DNA of 39,197 nt from assembly GCA_025201805.1 (NCBI GenBank), contig MU619292.1, positions 22,263 through 61,459 of the forward strand, read 5' to 3'. The notes under the pieces were generated by a model, which was not told the origin of the DNA, ran no database searches, and worked only from the letters and a program-made list of their open reading frames with translations. The DNA is from Parasitella parasitica (Eukaryota > Mucoromycota > Mucoromycetes > Mucorales > Mucoraceae). A program made the translations under genes and the position numbers. Positions 8,328 through 17,810 of this stretch are shown here, piece after piece. Each line of letters begins with the position of its first letter. Position 1 is the first letter of the stretch.

Positions 8328-11162
8328 ATGGATGCTATTACGCCAAAAATTCGAACCAAGAATGCCATAGAACATAACACATTATCATTTCACGCTTTGC
8401 GTGCAAAGTTTCAACCTAATCATCATATGAAAAAAGCGTCAGCATTAGTAGATTTTATGGTAAAAGTATATTTTCGTCCGAACTCAACATAAGCTAATGG
8501 TTCCACGTAGGATAATAGTAGTAGCAGCAAAAAAAAGAGAAATTATACGAGCACAATGCCAAAGCGCATTACAGCAGTAGCCAAAAACTTTACAGATCTT
8601 TCAGACCATTTGTCATTGAAGAGGAACATTACAAATACGAGTTCGTTAGTTGATCTACCAAATTCAAAGACGGCTCCCTCTTTGTGGTCTAACAATAGCA
8701 GCTCAACGGCTACATATGATAACCCTATAGAAATGGAGTACGAAGAAGAATGTGGTGAAGATGAGGAGGAAGAAGTTATTTCTGCAGTTGCGTCAGTGGC
8801 ATCTATTGCAAGTGGTGTACCCCGTACGGGATCATTTGTGAACGAATTAAGCAAAAGGCTTGTGCAGTCTGGCAAAAAAGGGGAGCCTGTTAGCCACATC
8901 ACTACTGCCAACAGCATTAATACAGCATCTGGTACGTCTTGTACGCCTATTCGACGATCGGCGCCTTTGGATGAGCTTATATTTCCAGTGGCAACGCCAA
9001 TGCAGTATATACGCAAATCAGTACCTGCTTCGACATCATCTCCTTCATTGCTGAAACGATCCACAACAGGAACAAGTGTCCATAGTATGATATCTAACAA
9101 CTCACCTACTGGCATGGATTGGAAAAGGTTTTCACCACCACTTCCATTACCAGATCAACCACCATTGACCCGCTCATCGGCATTAAAGCGAGCTCGTGTT
9201 GTTCAGGAGTTGATAGCAACCGAAAAAAGCTATCAGGCTGATATGGAATTGATTCAGGAGATCTATCTAGATGACCAAGTGTTCTCGAAATTGGAAATTA
9301 AACAGATCTTTATCAACTTATTGGACATTATTGCGTTTGGAAAAGAGTTTGTCCAACTTTTAGAGTCATGTCAACAAGATGAATACCATAACGAAGGCGA
9401 AATGACTATTGGTATTGCATTTAGCATGATGATGCATCGTATGGAACAGATCTATGGCGACTACTGCAAGCGACATGAAGATGCAGTCTCCAAGATCCAA
9501 GAATTAACTCTTCAGTCATCTTCCATTCAAGCCTTTTTCACGGTAATATTTGCACCAAAGAAAATCTACGCTAGCTAAATAACTCTTTGAGAAAGTAGAC
9601 ATGTAAAAAGAAGATCCAAGGACGAACCATGTGTTGGGATTTACCAAGTTTGCTCATCAAGCCAGTGCAACGAGTATTAAAATACCCTTTATTATTGCGG
9701 GTAAAGTAATTAGCGATTCCATTGTCAAGAGTCCACTCTGACACATAAATAGGAAATTGTCGCGTTAACACCTGAATTTCATCGAGACTTCGATCAATTA
9801 GTCATGGTCACAATGGAGATACAACAAGTAGCAGATCATATCAATGAAATCAAAAGAAGAAAGGAGCTAGTCGAGCAACTGATGAGCGACAAAAAAAAAA
9901 TGGACAAAAATGTCATCAACAAAAAGCTCACTCGAAAAATTCATCGCAAGAAGCAAATGTCAGCAATACAAGATACCATTTTTGACAGTCTTTATAAGCA
10001 ATTTGAGTCTAAGCAAGAAATTGCAAAACAGTTTGAAAAAGTAGTTCAAGAATGGGTGGCAAAGATTCATCAAAACATCGAGTCTTTATCAGATCTTGTT
10101 GACAGTCTTGAGGCTGTATACGGAGATTCTGATGGAATTGGGCTAAGAAGTATACGTGCTTTCAGAAAGCTAGTGTCTCAGTTGCAATCATACACTGTCG
10201 TAAGTAGTGTTTAAATAAATAAATAAAATAAGGACGGATAATTTACTAATATGACATGATACAGGAAAACACAGCTCAAGTGATATACGACAAAATTGAA
10301 GTCTATCTGAAGCTGTTCAAAAATCCGGCACATGTTGTAGATAAAAGAAATCGAAAATTGATAGATTATGATAGAATTCAACATCTGATGGCAAAAGGTG
10401 AAATGCCCGATAAACAGCTTCAAATATCTGCAGAACAGTATTTGTCACTAAACGCTCATTTACTGGATGAATTGCCCATCTTTATATCATTATCTTCTGA
10501 TTATTTTGATATAATTGTTCATGAGTTTGCTCAAGTTCAAGCAAAATATTGGCGTCATCATAAATCTGAATGGCAATCGTTGGCTAGTGAGCTACCTTTC
10601 GGTAAAGAGTACACATGGTCCGCCATAGAAAATGATTATCAAAACAGCATGAATCGGATTGGATATCGCATCAATGAAATAAAGACGAAACTTTCATCAT
10701 CACAACAGATAGAAAAGACCGCAGACGAAACGTCGTTGGGATCGAGTACAATTTCAAAAGGTAGTTTGTAGTATTGGTAAAATGTCTCCTTTCAAACATT
10801 AATATGTCAACATTATAGATGAAGAAGACGCTTCAATCTGCGTTGTTTCCTCAAAAGCTGATGAGCGGATCATTAGCAAGAAATATGATAGCTTATTTAG
10901 CGAATCGCAACCAGTATTTCAGTGTATTGCGGTAGTGGATTACGAATCGCCCGAAAAGTTAAAGGTTCAAGAAGGCGATTTGGTTCAAATTTGGCTGCCT
11001 ACATCGAACTATGAAAATAGCACCCTAGACTCAACAACTACAGCCACAATGACAGATGTCAGTAGCACCGCAAGTACCGAATGGTGGTATGCCAGTAAGC
11101 AGCAAGATTCAAATGGGTCAATATATGGCTGGATTCCATCAAATATCTGCGAAAAAATCTGA
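8328..11162 (+). CDS. RhoGEF (DH)-BAR-SH3 protein, Tuba/DNMBP and Gef1-like
   Basis: Six exons: 8328-8459, 8511-9542, 9599-9700, 9753-10199, 10265-10760 and 10819-11162, giving 850 residues. Introns are 51-65 nt and all frames join cleanly. Residues 1-270 are a low-complexity, Ser-rich and partly acidic N terminus. The DH domain starts near 272 (KRARVVQELIATEKSYQADM) and contains the conserved LLIKPVQRVLKYPLLL helix in exon 3. A helical, charged region of about 450-700 fits a BAR domain, and exon 6 ends in an SH3 domain (CIAVVDYESPEKL... EWWYASK... YGWIPSNIC). There is no PH domain, as in Tuba/DNMBP and fission yeast Gef1. The family loads Rho GTPases, chiefly Cdc42, with GTP at curved membranes during polarity, septation or endocytosis. 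Cdc42 specificity and the exact BAR limits are inference. Confidence 0.9.
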
Positions 11163-11851
11163 ATAAATTATATTTTTGCTAGGGTCCTTGGGTGTTAAAA
11201 AATTTACACGATAAATATACATCCCAAGCAATGTGTTTTTAATACGCGAACTATCGGGATTCCTACCCGCTGGCTTGAGATGCACAATTAAATCAATGAG
11301 TCATCTCCGGCTTAACCAACATCTGTTGTGTTTGACTACCATGTTATAAAAATTTGGCCTTTTGTCGCTTTTCAGTATTTTGATATTTGGGTTATGTTAA
11401 AGCAAGAAAATGATCTACAATGCAAACCAAAAAGTTCCCGTGCATTTTTTTTTTATTTGTTTACGAGCACTCTGAAACCAGAGAAATCGATCTACTCTTT
11501 ATTTATGTACACAAGCTGATTGGCCCTTTTATCTACCACAGGAAAGTCCAGAGACACGCAAATCAGTTGGCATTTAACAGCTACATAAGATGAATACAGC
11601 AAAAACATTCCAATAAAGTACATTTCTGTGAAAACATGTCGTGAATACGAAATAAAAAAATTGTTTCGGTGGTTTTGCACAAGAATGGAATTTGAATCTG
11701 AATCCGGGTTTGCTGTGCATTTGAATTTATTGGTTTTTACCTCTTTGATCCCAATCTCAGACCTTTTTTTTTTTTTTTTTTTTTCAATAAATCGTCAATC
11801 TTTGCCAGCGCGCTGCTTTCTATTCTTTCTTCTTACTAAAAAAATTTTCAA
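11163..11851. other. Intergenic region and probable promoter/leader of eIF5A
   Basis: No supported gene. A run of about 20 T at 11765-11784 followed by pyrimidine-rich DNA precedes the inferred leader of eIF5A. Such tracts are common at strong fungal promoters. Confidence 0.5.
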
Positions 11852-11904
11852 GTATGTTAATTGATACATTTATAAAGACAGTTGAATACTAATCTCTTCA
11901 ATAG
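11852..11904 (+). other. Probable 5'UTR intron of eIF5A
   Basis: GTATGT at 11852 gives a canonical donor, TACTAA at 11887-11892 a canonical branch site, and ATAG at 11901-11904 an acceptor. The 53-nt length matches the coding introns nearby. The acceptor ends one base before the ATG at 11906. This means TATAAA at 11871-11876 would lie inside the intron and is not a TATA box. Confidence 0.6.
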
Positions 11905-11905
11905 A

Positions 11906-12454
11906 ATGGCTGAAGAAAATCATGACAACCACACCTTCGAGACTGCCGATGCTGGTGCTTCTCTTACTTACCCCATGCAATGCTCTGCTTTGAGAAAGAA
12001 TGGCCATGTTGTTATTAAGGGAAGACCCTGTAAGATTATCGATATGTCTACCTCCAAAACTGGTAAGCACGGCCACGCCAAGGTTCATCTGGTTGCCACT
12101 GATATCTTTACCGGAAAGTAAGTTTTTTCTTGTGCATCGATATATTGAGAAAACTAATTGATTCGCTCTATATTGAACGATAGGAAATACGAAGATCTTT
12201 CTCCCTCTACCCACAATATGGACGTACCTAATGTCTCTCGTCAAGACTATGATCTTCTTAATATTGATGATGGCTTCCTCTCCTTGATGCTTTCGGATGG
12301 CTCCATAAAGGATGATGTGAAACTCCCTGAAGGTGAAATCGGCGATAAGTTGGAAGAAGGATTCGAAGAAGGCAAAGAACTGGTAGTCTCTGTTGTTTCT
12401 GCCATGGGTGAAGAAAAGGCCTTGACTTTTAAGGAAGCTCCCAAGGCTGCTTAA
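11906..12454 (+). CDS. eIF5A: Translation factor eIF5A
   Basis: Two exons, 11906-12117 and 12184-12454, separated by a 66-nt intron that splits the Lys codon in TGKKYEDLSP; 160 residues, the normal length. eIF5A binds the ribosomal E site and relieves stalling (for example at polyproline) and aids termination. The N-terminal SH3-like domain carries the hypusination loop [12 protein letters not shown], in which Lys54 would be converted to deoxyhypusine and then hypusine. The C-terminal OB-fold domain follows ([18 protein letters not shown]). The ATG at 11906 starts [12 protein letters not shown], as expected for a fungal eIF5A. A 5'UTR intron probably ends one base upstream. Confidence 0.98.
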
Positions 12455-12554
12455 TAATTTCTTTATTCTAAAAGTTTTTTTTTTTCTATCGTCTATTATT
12501 TAAAAAGCACCAACTTTTTATTCGCTCATTGTAAATTAACTTTGTACAAAAAAG

Positions 12555-12560
12555 AATAAA
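12555..12560 (+). terminator. Polyadenylation hexamer of eIF5A
   Basis: AATAAA about 100 nt after the eIF5A stop codon, preceded by T-rich DNA (12475-12485). Confidence 0.45.
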
Positions 12561-12614
12561 GTATTTAAGCCAGAGAAAGCAACTTTGGCAGATATGACTA
12601 ACTGCGTTTAAATT

Positions 12615-12875
12615 CTATATTTTTTGACAGCTGAGATTTGTTTTGACAGACCAATAAAATCGCTTGATAATCAACTCCATTAAACTTCCGAATCTTTGGC
12701 CGAAGCCTTGATTCATGAGAAATGGTCCAGAACCATTTTCATCCGTTATATCTCTTGGGTTAGTTTTGTAGTTTTCTCGATTCTGAAAACCTTGTGATGT
12801 AGTAATTATGCCATACTTGGTATGATACTGCCTTCGTCTGCATCTTAACTTGAAGGAATGAAGGACTATTCTCAT
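12615..12875 (-). CDS. Hypothetical small protein, possibly mitochondrial
   Basis: An 86-codon frame whose ATG at 12875 is preceded by an in-frame TAA two codons upstream. I do not recognise the family. The first 22 residues (MRIVLHSFKLRCRRRQYHTK) are rich in Arg/Lys and lack acidic residues, as in mitochondrial presequences. The C-terminal part (GQRFGSLMELIIKRFYWSVK) could form an amphipathic helix. It is divergent from COX11 across a gap of 135 nt, a setting that would allow a shared promoter and mitochondrial co-regulation. It is also convergent with eIF5A. The frame could be a chance one; conservation across species would decide. Confidence 0.4.
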   Translation of the reverse strand: MRIVLHSFKLRCRRRQYHTKYGIITTSQGFQNRENYKTNPRDITDENGSGPFLMNQGFGQRFGSLMELIIKRFYWSVKTNLSCQKI

Positions 12876-13010
12876 GAATTAGACATTGATGACAGATGAC
12901 ATCACGAATGCGGCTCTTCAATAGATAACCTTCAACATGTTTGCTGGCTGAGACTAAGGATGCTGTGCAAGAGCACCATCTTCATCTTGTCTCTAATTGC
13001 TTGGGAGAAA

Positions 13011-13763
13011 ATGTTTAGGCCTGTATTGAAGTCTTTACAGCAAAATCAAGGACGCCAAAATATGTTAAGCTTACGATCGTCGAAGCACGTCTTTGCGACA
13101 ATAAATCAAATTAGTCGCATTGCATCCCCTGGCTTTTATCGTCGCCAGCCTTATTCTTCTTCTAGCAGCAGCAGTAAATCTAGTTGGGGCCAAGGAAACG
13201 TTTCTGCAGGAATGTACACAGCCTCATTATTCATTACCATGTTGGGTATGTCATATGCGGCCGTACCTCTTTATCGATTATTCTGCGCCAGCACAGGCTA
13301 CAGCGGTACACCAGTGATTGACACAGCTCGTTTTGCCAAAGAGAGACTTGTTCCTAAGCAAGATAGTAGACGTATTCGTATAACGTTTGAGTCCAATACA
13401 TCTGACTCACTGCCTTGGACATTTAAGCCGGAAGTTCGTGAAGTCTATGTAGTACCAGGAGAAACTGCATTGACATTCTACAAAGCCAAGAGTAAAGCCA
13501 AAGAAGATGTCATTGGCATTGCCACCTACAATGTCACACCTTATCGTGCTGGTTCTTACTTTAACAAAATCCAATGCTTCTGTTTCGAAGAGCAAAAGCT
13601 AACTCCAGGGGAAGATGTAGATATGCCTGTGTTTTTCTTCATAGATCCTGATTTCTTGGAGGATCCATTGATGAAAGATGTCAACACAATTACACTCAGT
13701 TATACCTTTTTCAATTCTAAATATGCGAAAGGTTTGGCTCCTGTCCAACCTCAAGCCCTATAG
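13011..13763 (+). CDS. COX11: Cytochrome c oxidase assembly protein COX11
   Basis: COX11 is an inner-membrane copper chaperone that delivers Cu to the CuB site of cytochrome oxidase subunit 1. From the ATG at 13011 it has 250 residues. The frame also opens at an ATG at 12960, but those 17 residues are hydrophobic, whereas the sequence from 13011 (MFRPVLKSLQQNQGRQ) looks like a mitochondrial presequence. A Ser-rich stretch precedes the single TM helix (TASLFITMLGMSYAAVPLY). The copper-binding cysteines are present: RLFCASTGY after the TM, and the CFCF motif in NKIQCFCFEEQKL. The conserved C-terminal MPVFFFIDPDF is also seen. No introns. Confidence 0.97.
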   Translation: MFRPVLKSLQQNQGRQNMLSLRSSKHVFATINQISRIASPGFYRRQPYSSSSSSSKSSWGQGNVSAGMYTASLFITMLGMSYAAVPLYRLFCASTGYSGTPVIDTARFAKERLVPKQDSRRIRITFESNTSDSLPWTFKPEVREVYVVPGETALTFYKAKSKAKEDVIGIATYNVTPYRAGSYFNKIQCFCFEEQKLTPGEDVDMPVFFFIDPDFLEDPLMKDVNTITLSYTFFNSKYAKGLAPVQPQAL

Positions 13764-14559
13764 ACCACATTTCTTATTACATGTATTAAAAAAGTTGGCA
13801 TAAAAGAAGTACTTTGTAATTATATTTACTTGGGTGAATGAGGGTAGTTTTAGTGCAATCGGTACAGCATTTGATGTGGAAAATCAGCCACCAATATTAC
13901 TACCCCCCAGCAGCCGTTGTATACATTGACTCTGCTATAGATCGTTAGATAAAATTGACCGATTAAGGGTGAGTTTATACGCATATTTCAGACGAAAATA
14001 GCTTGAGTTTCTTGGTGGCAAGAAAACAAAAAGGCGTCTTTTGCCAGAAAATATTTGTGAGCAGCGAGCAGTGAATAGTGGACGTATTGAAAAGCTTTGC
14101 GGATTTCAAGTATCCTGATGTGTGCCTTTGAAATGTTAATCTATTTGGCCCATGATGCTTGAAATTTTCGTGTACTTTCGTATATCCTCTCATAAGCATA
14201 TATCCAGCTTTGATTGGATCAGAAGCTGCCATTTTGCTGAACACGTTTATTGTAGTCGCTTTATCATCTATTTTTCACATTACCATAGCACACTTTTTTA
14301 AAATTTTGTAAGGCGAATTCAAGTATATATTTATTGCTATTACATATGCATGTCTCTAATTATCAGGATCTGATAGATCGTGAAGTAGTGCCATGTGCGT
14401 TTGCTAGGGGGGGGGGAGATTCAGTCCACAAAGTATCTTCATCTTCTTTACAAAATTGTAATACCGTACTATAAATGCAAAATTACTAAAGCATTTATTG
14501 GATGAAAAACAGAACTTTTAATTCCACAAATGCAGAACACTTACATGGACCTTTTTCTT
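13764..14559. other. Intergenic region between convergent COX11 and F-BAR-RhoGAP genes
   Basis: It holds both 3' ends. An 89-codon minus-strand frame (14244-13975) is open but unrecognised. A 10-nt G run lies at 14407-14416. Confidence 0.4.
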
Positions 14560-14997
14560 TTATTTTTTGTTTGCATCAGTCTCTGATGATAAAGGGGAGC
14601 AGTAACCGATGAATGAATCAAGGTTTTGTCCATCAGGGTAGACTGCAGGAGACGAAATATACTCTGAATTCAAACTAGCTTGGTATTGACCTGCGGCATG
14701 TTGTCTTGCTTGTTTCTGTTGCGATGTCAAGGGTGTTTGTGGCTGCTCCTCTAAAACCTTGCCATCATCATTTTGGAATCGTGTATAATTTACTTTTCGA
14801 AGTGATTCATGTCTTGGTGGAACTGTGGTTACCCCTTTAGCAAAATAATCATTACTACCCTTAAAATCTAGCAAAGGAGGATTGCTATTGTTTTCTTCAA
14901 CATTTGCCATAGAAGAGCTTCTTTGCATAATAGTATTGTCAGATATCGATCTATTCATGCAAATATCCTGTCGTGGTTGTTGTAGATATTGTTGTAA

Positions 14998-15057
<60 letters not shown>

Positions 15058-17615
15058 GTGACAGTTGCTGGCAGAAGGCGCAGTGCCAATTATGGTTGTT
15101 AGTTGAGGTGGGTATTGATTATTACATTGTTGATCTACTGGTGAATTGGATTTGTTGTTGCTGCCTATCATTGGAGGATTCATAGGTTGCGTCAGGAGTA
15201 GACTATTGTTGGTAACTGGCGTATTGTTTGACAGTGTCAAGTATAATAAATTACTTTGAGAAAATTGGCTATATGGGCTCTTTCCTTCCAATGCTTGTTG
15301 TAATTTAGGCTCGTTATTTCTTCGCGCCATATCCTCAGCTTTGGGAAATAACATTTCAAAATGTAGAATAAGATCTTCGAACAGATCGTCAGGAGACCAC
15401 TCGCATGATCCTTCTTCAGTTTGGTTGAAATCGTGGAAAATTACAGGAGTAAATATCAAAGCCAAATTGGGGATATTCATCTTGTTGATATGGCTATTAG
15501 CATTCACACTAAGGCCAAAAAAAATGTCAGTAATAAATAGTGCAATTCAAAGTAAATATGTACTTTGCTAAATGGCGCACAACGAATAGTAATGTGCTGC
15601 GGTGAGCTAATGATAAATTGGATAGCTTTGTTTCCATCAATTGGAATCGCTTAATTTGAGGCATACTTTCTATGGGCAAATAGTAAATTTCCATCCTTAA
15701 CAAGATCTGTTCGCAACTTACTGTTGTAAGATGACCTCGACTGAACGTTGAAATCAAATAAAGGTCTTTTTAATTCACGAATGTACATCTTTAATACCGT
15801 TGTAATTGTGAATACATCATAAGTATCAAGCGAGACTCTATCTTCATCTAATTCAAACTGATGCTTCAAATGTTCGATATTCGCCTGTCTGCCAGAGACT
15901 CTGTAAATTCCTTCTTTTTGTAAACCACCCATTTTCTCGATTGACTCGATGCACTTGAGTATGACCAGCGGTACAGTTTTATTGTGTTCGATAGCATACG
16001 TTTCTAAAGAACCTCCAAAAAGAACCTCTGAACAGTTGAATTTTTATCAGTCTATCCCAACCATCTGCTTCTAATTCATATTATTTACCTTTGCACTTTC
16101 CCTCGAGATAAAAGTTTTCGTATCGAACTGGTGTGGGGTAGCAATATCTTTGGTTTTGGTAATGGTTGTTAAATATTTGGATATCTTTGGAGCTATCAAT
16201 ACAGGCAGCTGCATCATACGAAGAACGAGAGATCTATATTCGATTCAGTATTAGTAGGATTTTGATCGCCTTTTGTGGACTTACATTCATTTCGGCTTGC
16301 AAAGAATCCAATTCAGAACGTAGGATATTTTTAAGTGAAGTTTTGACAGTTTCTGTTTTTCTTTTGATTGTGCTTTTGAGTTGCTAATCGATAAAATTAT
16401 ATTAAAACATGTGCTCAGTTATTGTATATAAGCTAATACTCACTCTATTTACTTCTTCGGTTGCCTTGGTCTGTTTTTTTCTCAAATTTTCCAATACAAG
16501 AATCCCTTCTCTGTACTCATTATCGGCGTCCGTAATATCTTTCTTCATCCTAGCAAATTTCGCAATCTGCTTATTTTGATCCAGAGGAGCCAAATATGCA
16601 TTTCCTGTAGCTCTTGTCCGCATGTGAGATATGAGTCCAGCCATACTCTTTTTATTATGTTGATCTGCATTATTGTGTGATGCGATTGAAGCTATATCGA
16701 TATCCCTGCCGTGATCTTCAGATGATCTTGACGGATTAGGAGAATCAATAGAATTTCTACTTAACTTATGAAATTCGTTGCTTTCAGTTTGTTGTTGCAT
16801 TATCGGCTGTTGCACTACCGGCTGCTGTTGAACTTGCTGTTGCTGTTGCTGTATTTGCTGTTGCTGCCAACTATTTTGGGCGAATTTTAGATCTTCGCAT
16901 TTATGAGTGTATGTTTTTTGAAGCTATCAAGAAAGATTGGACTTGAACGATTAAATTTCCATTGAAAATTAATTTGATTGAAGAATCTGTACCTTAGCAA
17001 TATCACGGTTACGGAACATGGTATAATTATTATTGGCGTCGTAAAGTTTAGCCTTGTAAGTTTTTCGGCTGTTCTCTTCGATTTCCTGATAAACAGAAGA
17101 AACTTGAGCATAAACAATGTTTTATCCAGCTTTACTAACCTTTTGTTTAACCAGGACATCAATCTCCAGTTTGATTGTATCCTTGAATAGTTCTCGACTT
17201 TTAATGACATCAATTATTGTGCCTTCATAAAATTTTACTGCATTTTGAAACGATAATTGAGAATCAGAGTGAGTTCCATCATTAGAAGCCAACTTCTTGA
17301 CTTTATACAATGCCGTCAAATAAGCCTCCTCTGCTGATAACCTTTTATAAAAATATAGTTGGTAAAAAGCATGTGGATTCTTTGGACTTATATATTACCG
17401 CGTACGTAACATCAGAATGATATTATCTAAATCGTTAATACTATATTTGAATGTCGTGTTGATAAATTCGAAATGTTTTTCTATCGACAAAAGCTGCTTG
17501 TAATTAAAAACGTTGAAACCTTTTGTTTGAACTATACCCTTACCTCATCCTCATTTGGAGTTGGTAATTGCGATATACTGCGCCCTCTTCCTCGAGTGAT
17601 ATAAGAAGACGTCAT
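14560..17615 (-). CDS. F-BAR and RhoGAP domain protein (Rgd1-like)
   Basis: Ten exons: 17615-17544, 17493-17399, 17341-17140, 17085-16993, 16923-16444, 16383-16285, 16233-16089, 16027-15722, 15669-15564 and 15508-14560, giving 848 residues. Introns are 50-69 nt with consistent phases. The second exon could start three bases earlier. Residues about 25-350 form a helical F-BAR region (EKHFEFINTTFKYSINDLDN, AEEAYLTALYKVKKL), interrupted by a Q-rich, Ser-rich insert in exon 5. The RhoGAP domain (about 396-565) starts VLFGGSLETYA, has the arginine finger in KEGIYRVSGR, and continues through LKMYIRELKRPLFDF to KMNIPNLALIFTPVIF. The C-terminal 280 residues are disordered, with a polyQ tract. Such proteins speed GTP hydrolysis by Rho GTPases (Rho3/Rho4 for yeast Rgd1) at membranes during polarised growth. 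Target specificity is inference. Confidence 0.9.
15001..15056. repeat. Hexanucleotide CTGTTG repeat encoding polyglutamine
   Basis: On the sense (minus) strand this is alternating CAA and CAG codons, giving a run of more than 20 Gln in the disordered C-terminal part of the F-BAR-RhoGAP protein. Confidence 0.95.
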
Positions 17616-17660
17616 TATCCGTAAAAAAAATACTTGGAAAAAAGTATAATAAGAAAAAAC

Positions 17661-17810
17661 AAAGGGGAAAGAGAAAGAGAAAGGGAAAGAGAAAGAGAAA
17701 GAGAAAGAGAAAGAGAAAGAGAAAGAGAAAGAGAAAGAGAAAGAGAAAGGGAAAGGGAAAGGGAAAGGGAAAGGGAAAGGGAAAGGGTAAGGGCAAGGGA
17801 AAGGGAAGAA
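17661..17810. repeat. (GAGAAA)n/(GGGAAA)n purine tract upstream of the F-BAR-RhoGAP gene
   Basis: About 150 nt of nearly pure purine on the plus strand, first GAGAAA and then GGGAAA units with few interruptions. It ends about 45 nt upstream of the start codon of the minus-strand gene, in its promoter or 5'UTR. It is strongly asymmetric and could form triplex DNA. Confidence 0.95.

Noticed and set aside
11871-11876. TATAAA before eIF5A as a TATA box
   Set aside because: It is only 30 nt before the ATG and lies within the likely 5'UTR intron.
13975-14244. 89-codon minus-strand frame between COX11 and the RhoGAP gene
   Set aside because: No recognised motif and no clear exon context. The N-terminal half looks mildly coding, but the evidence is too weak to list.
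14973-15185. Plus-strand frame encoding Ala-Val repeats
   Set aside because: Antisense shadow of the CAA/CAG polyglutamine tract in the RhoGAP gene.
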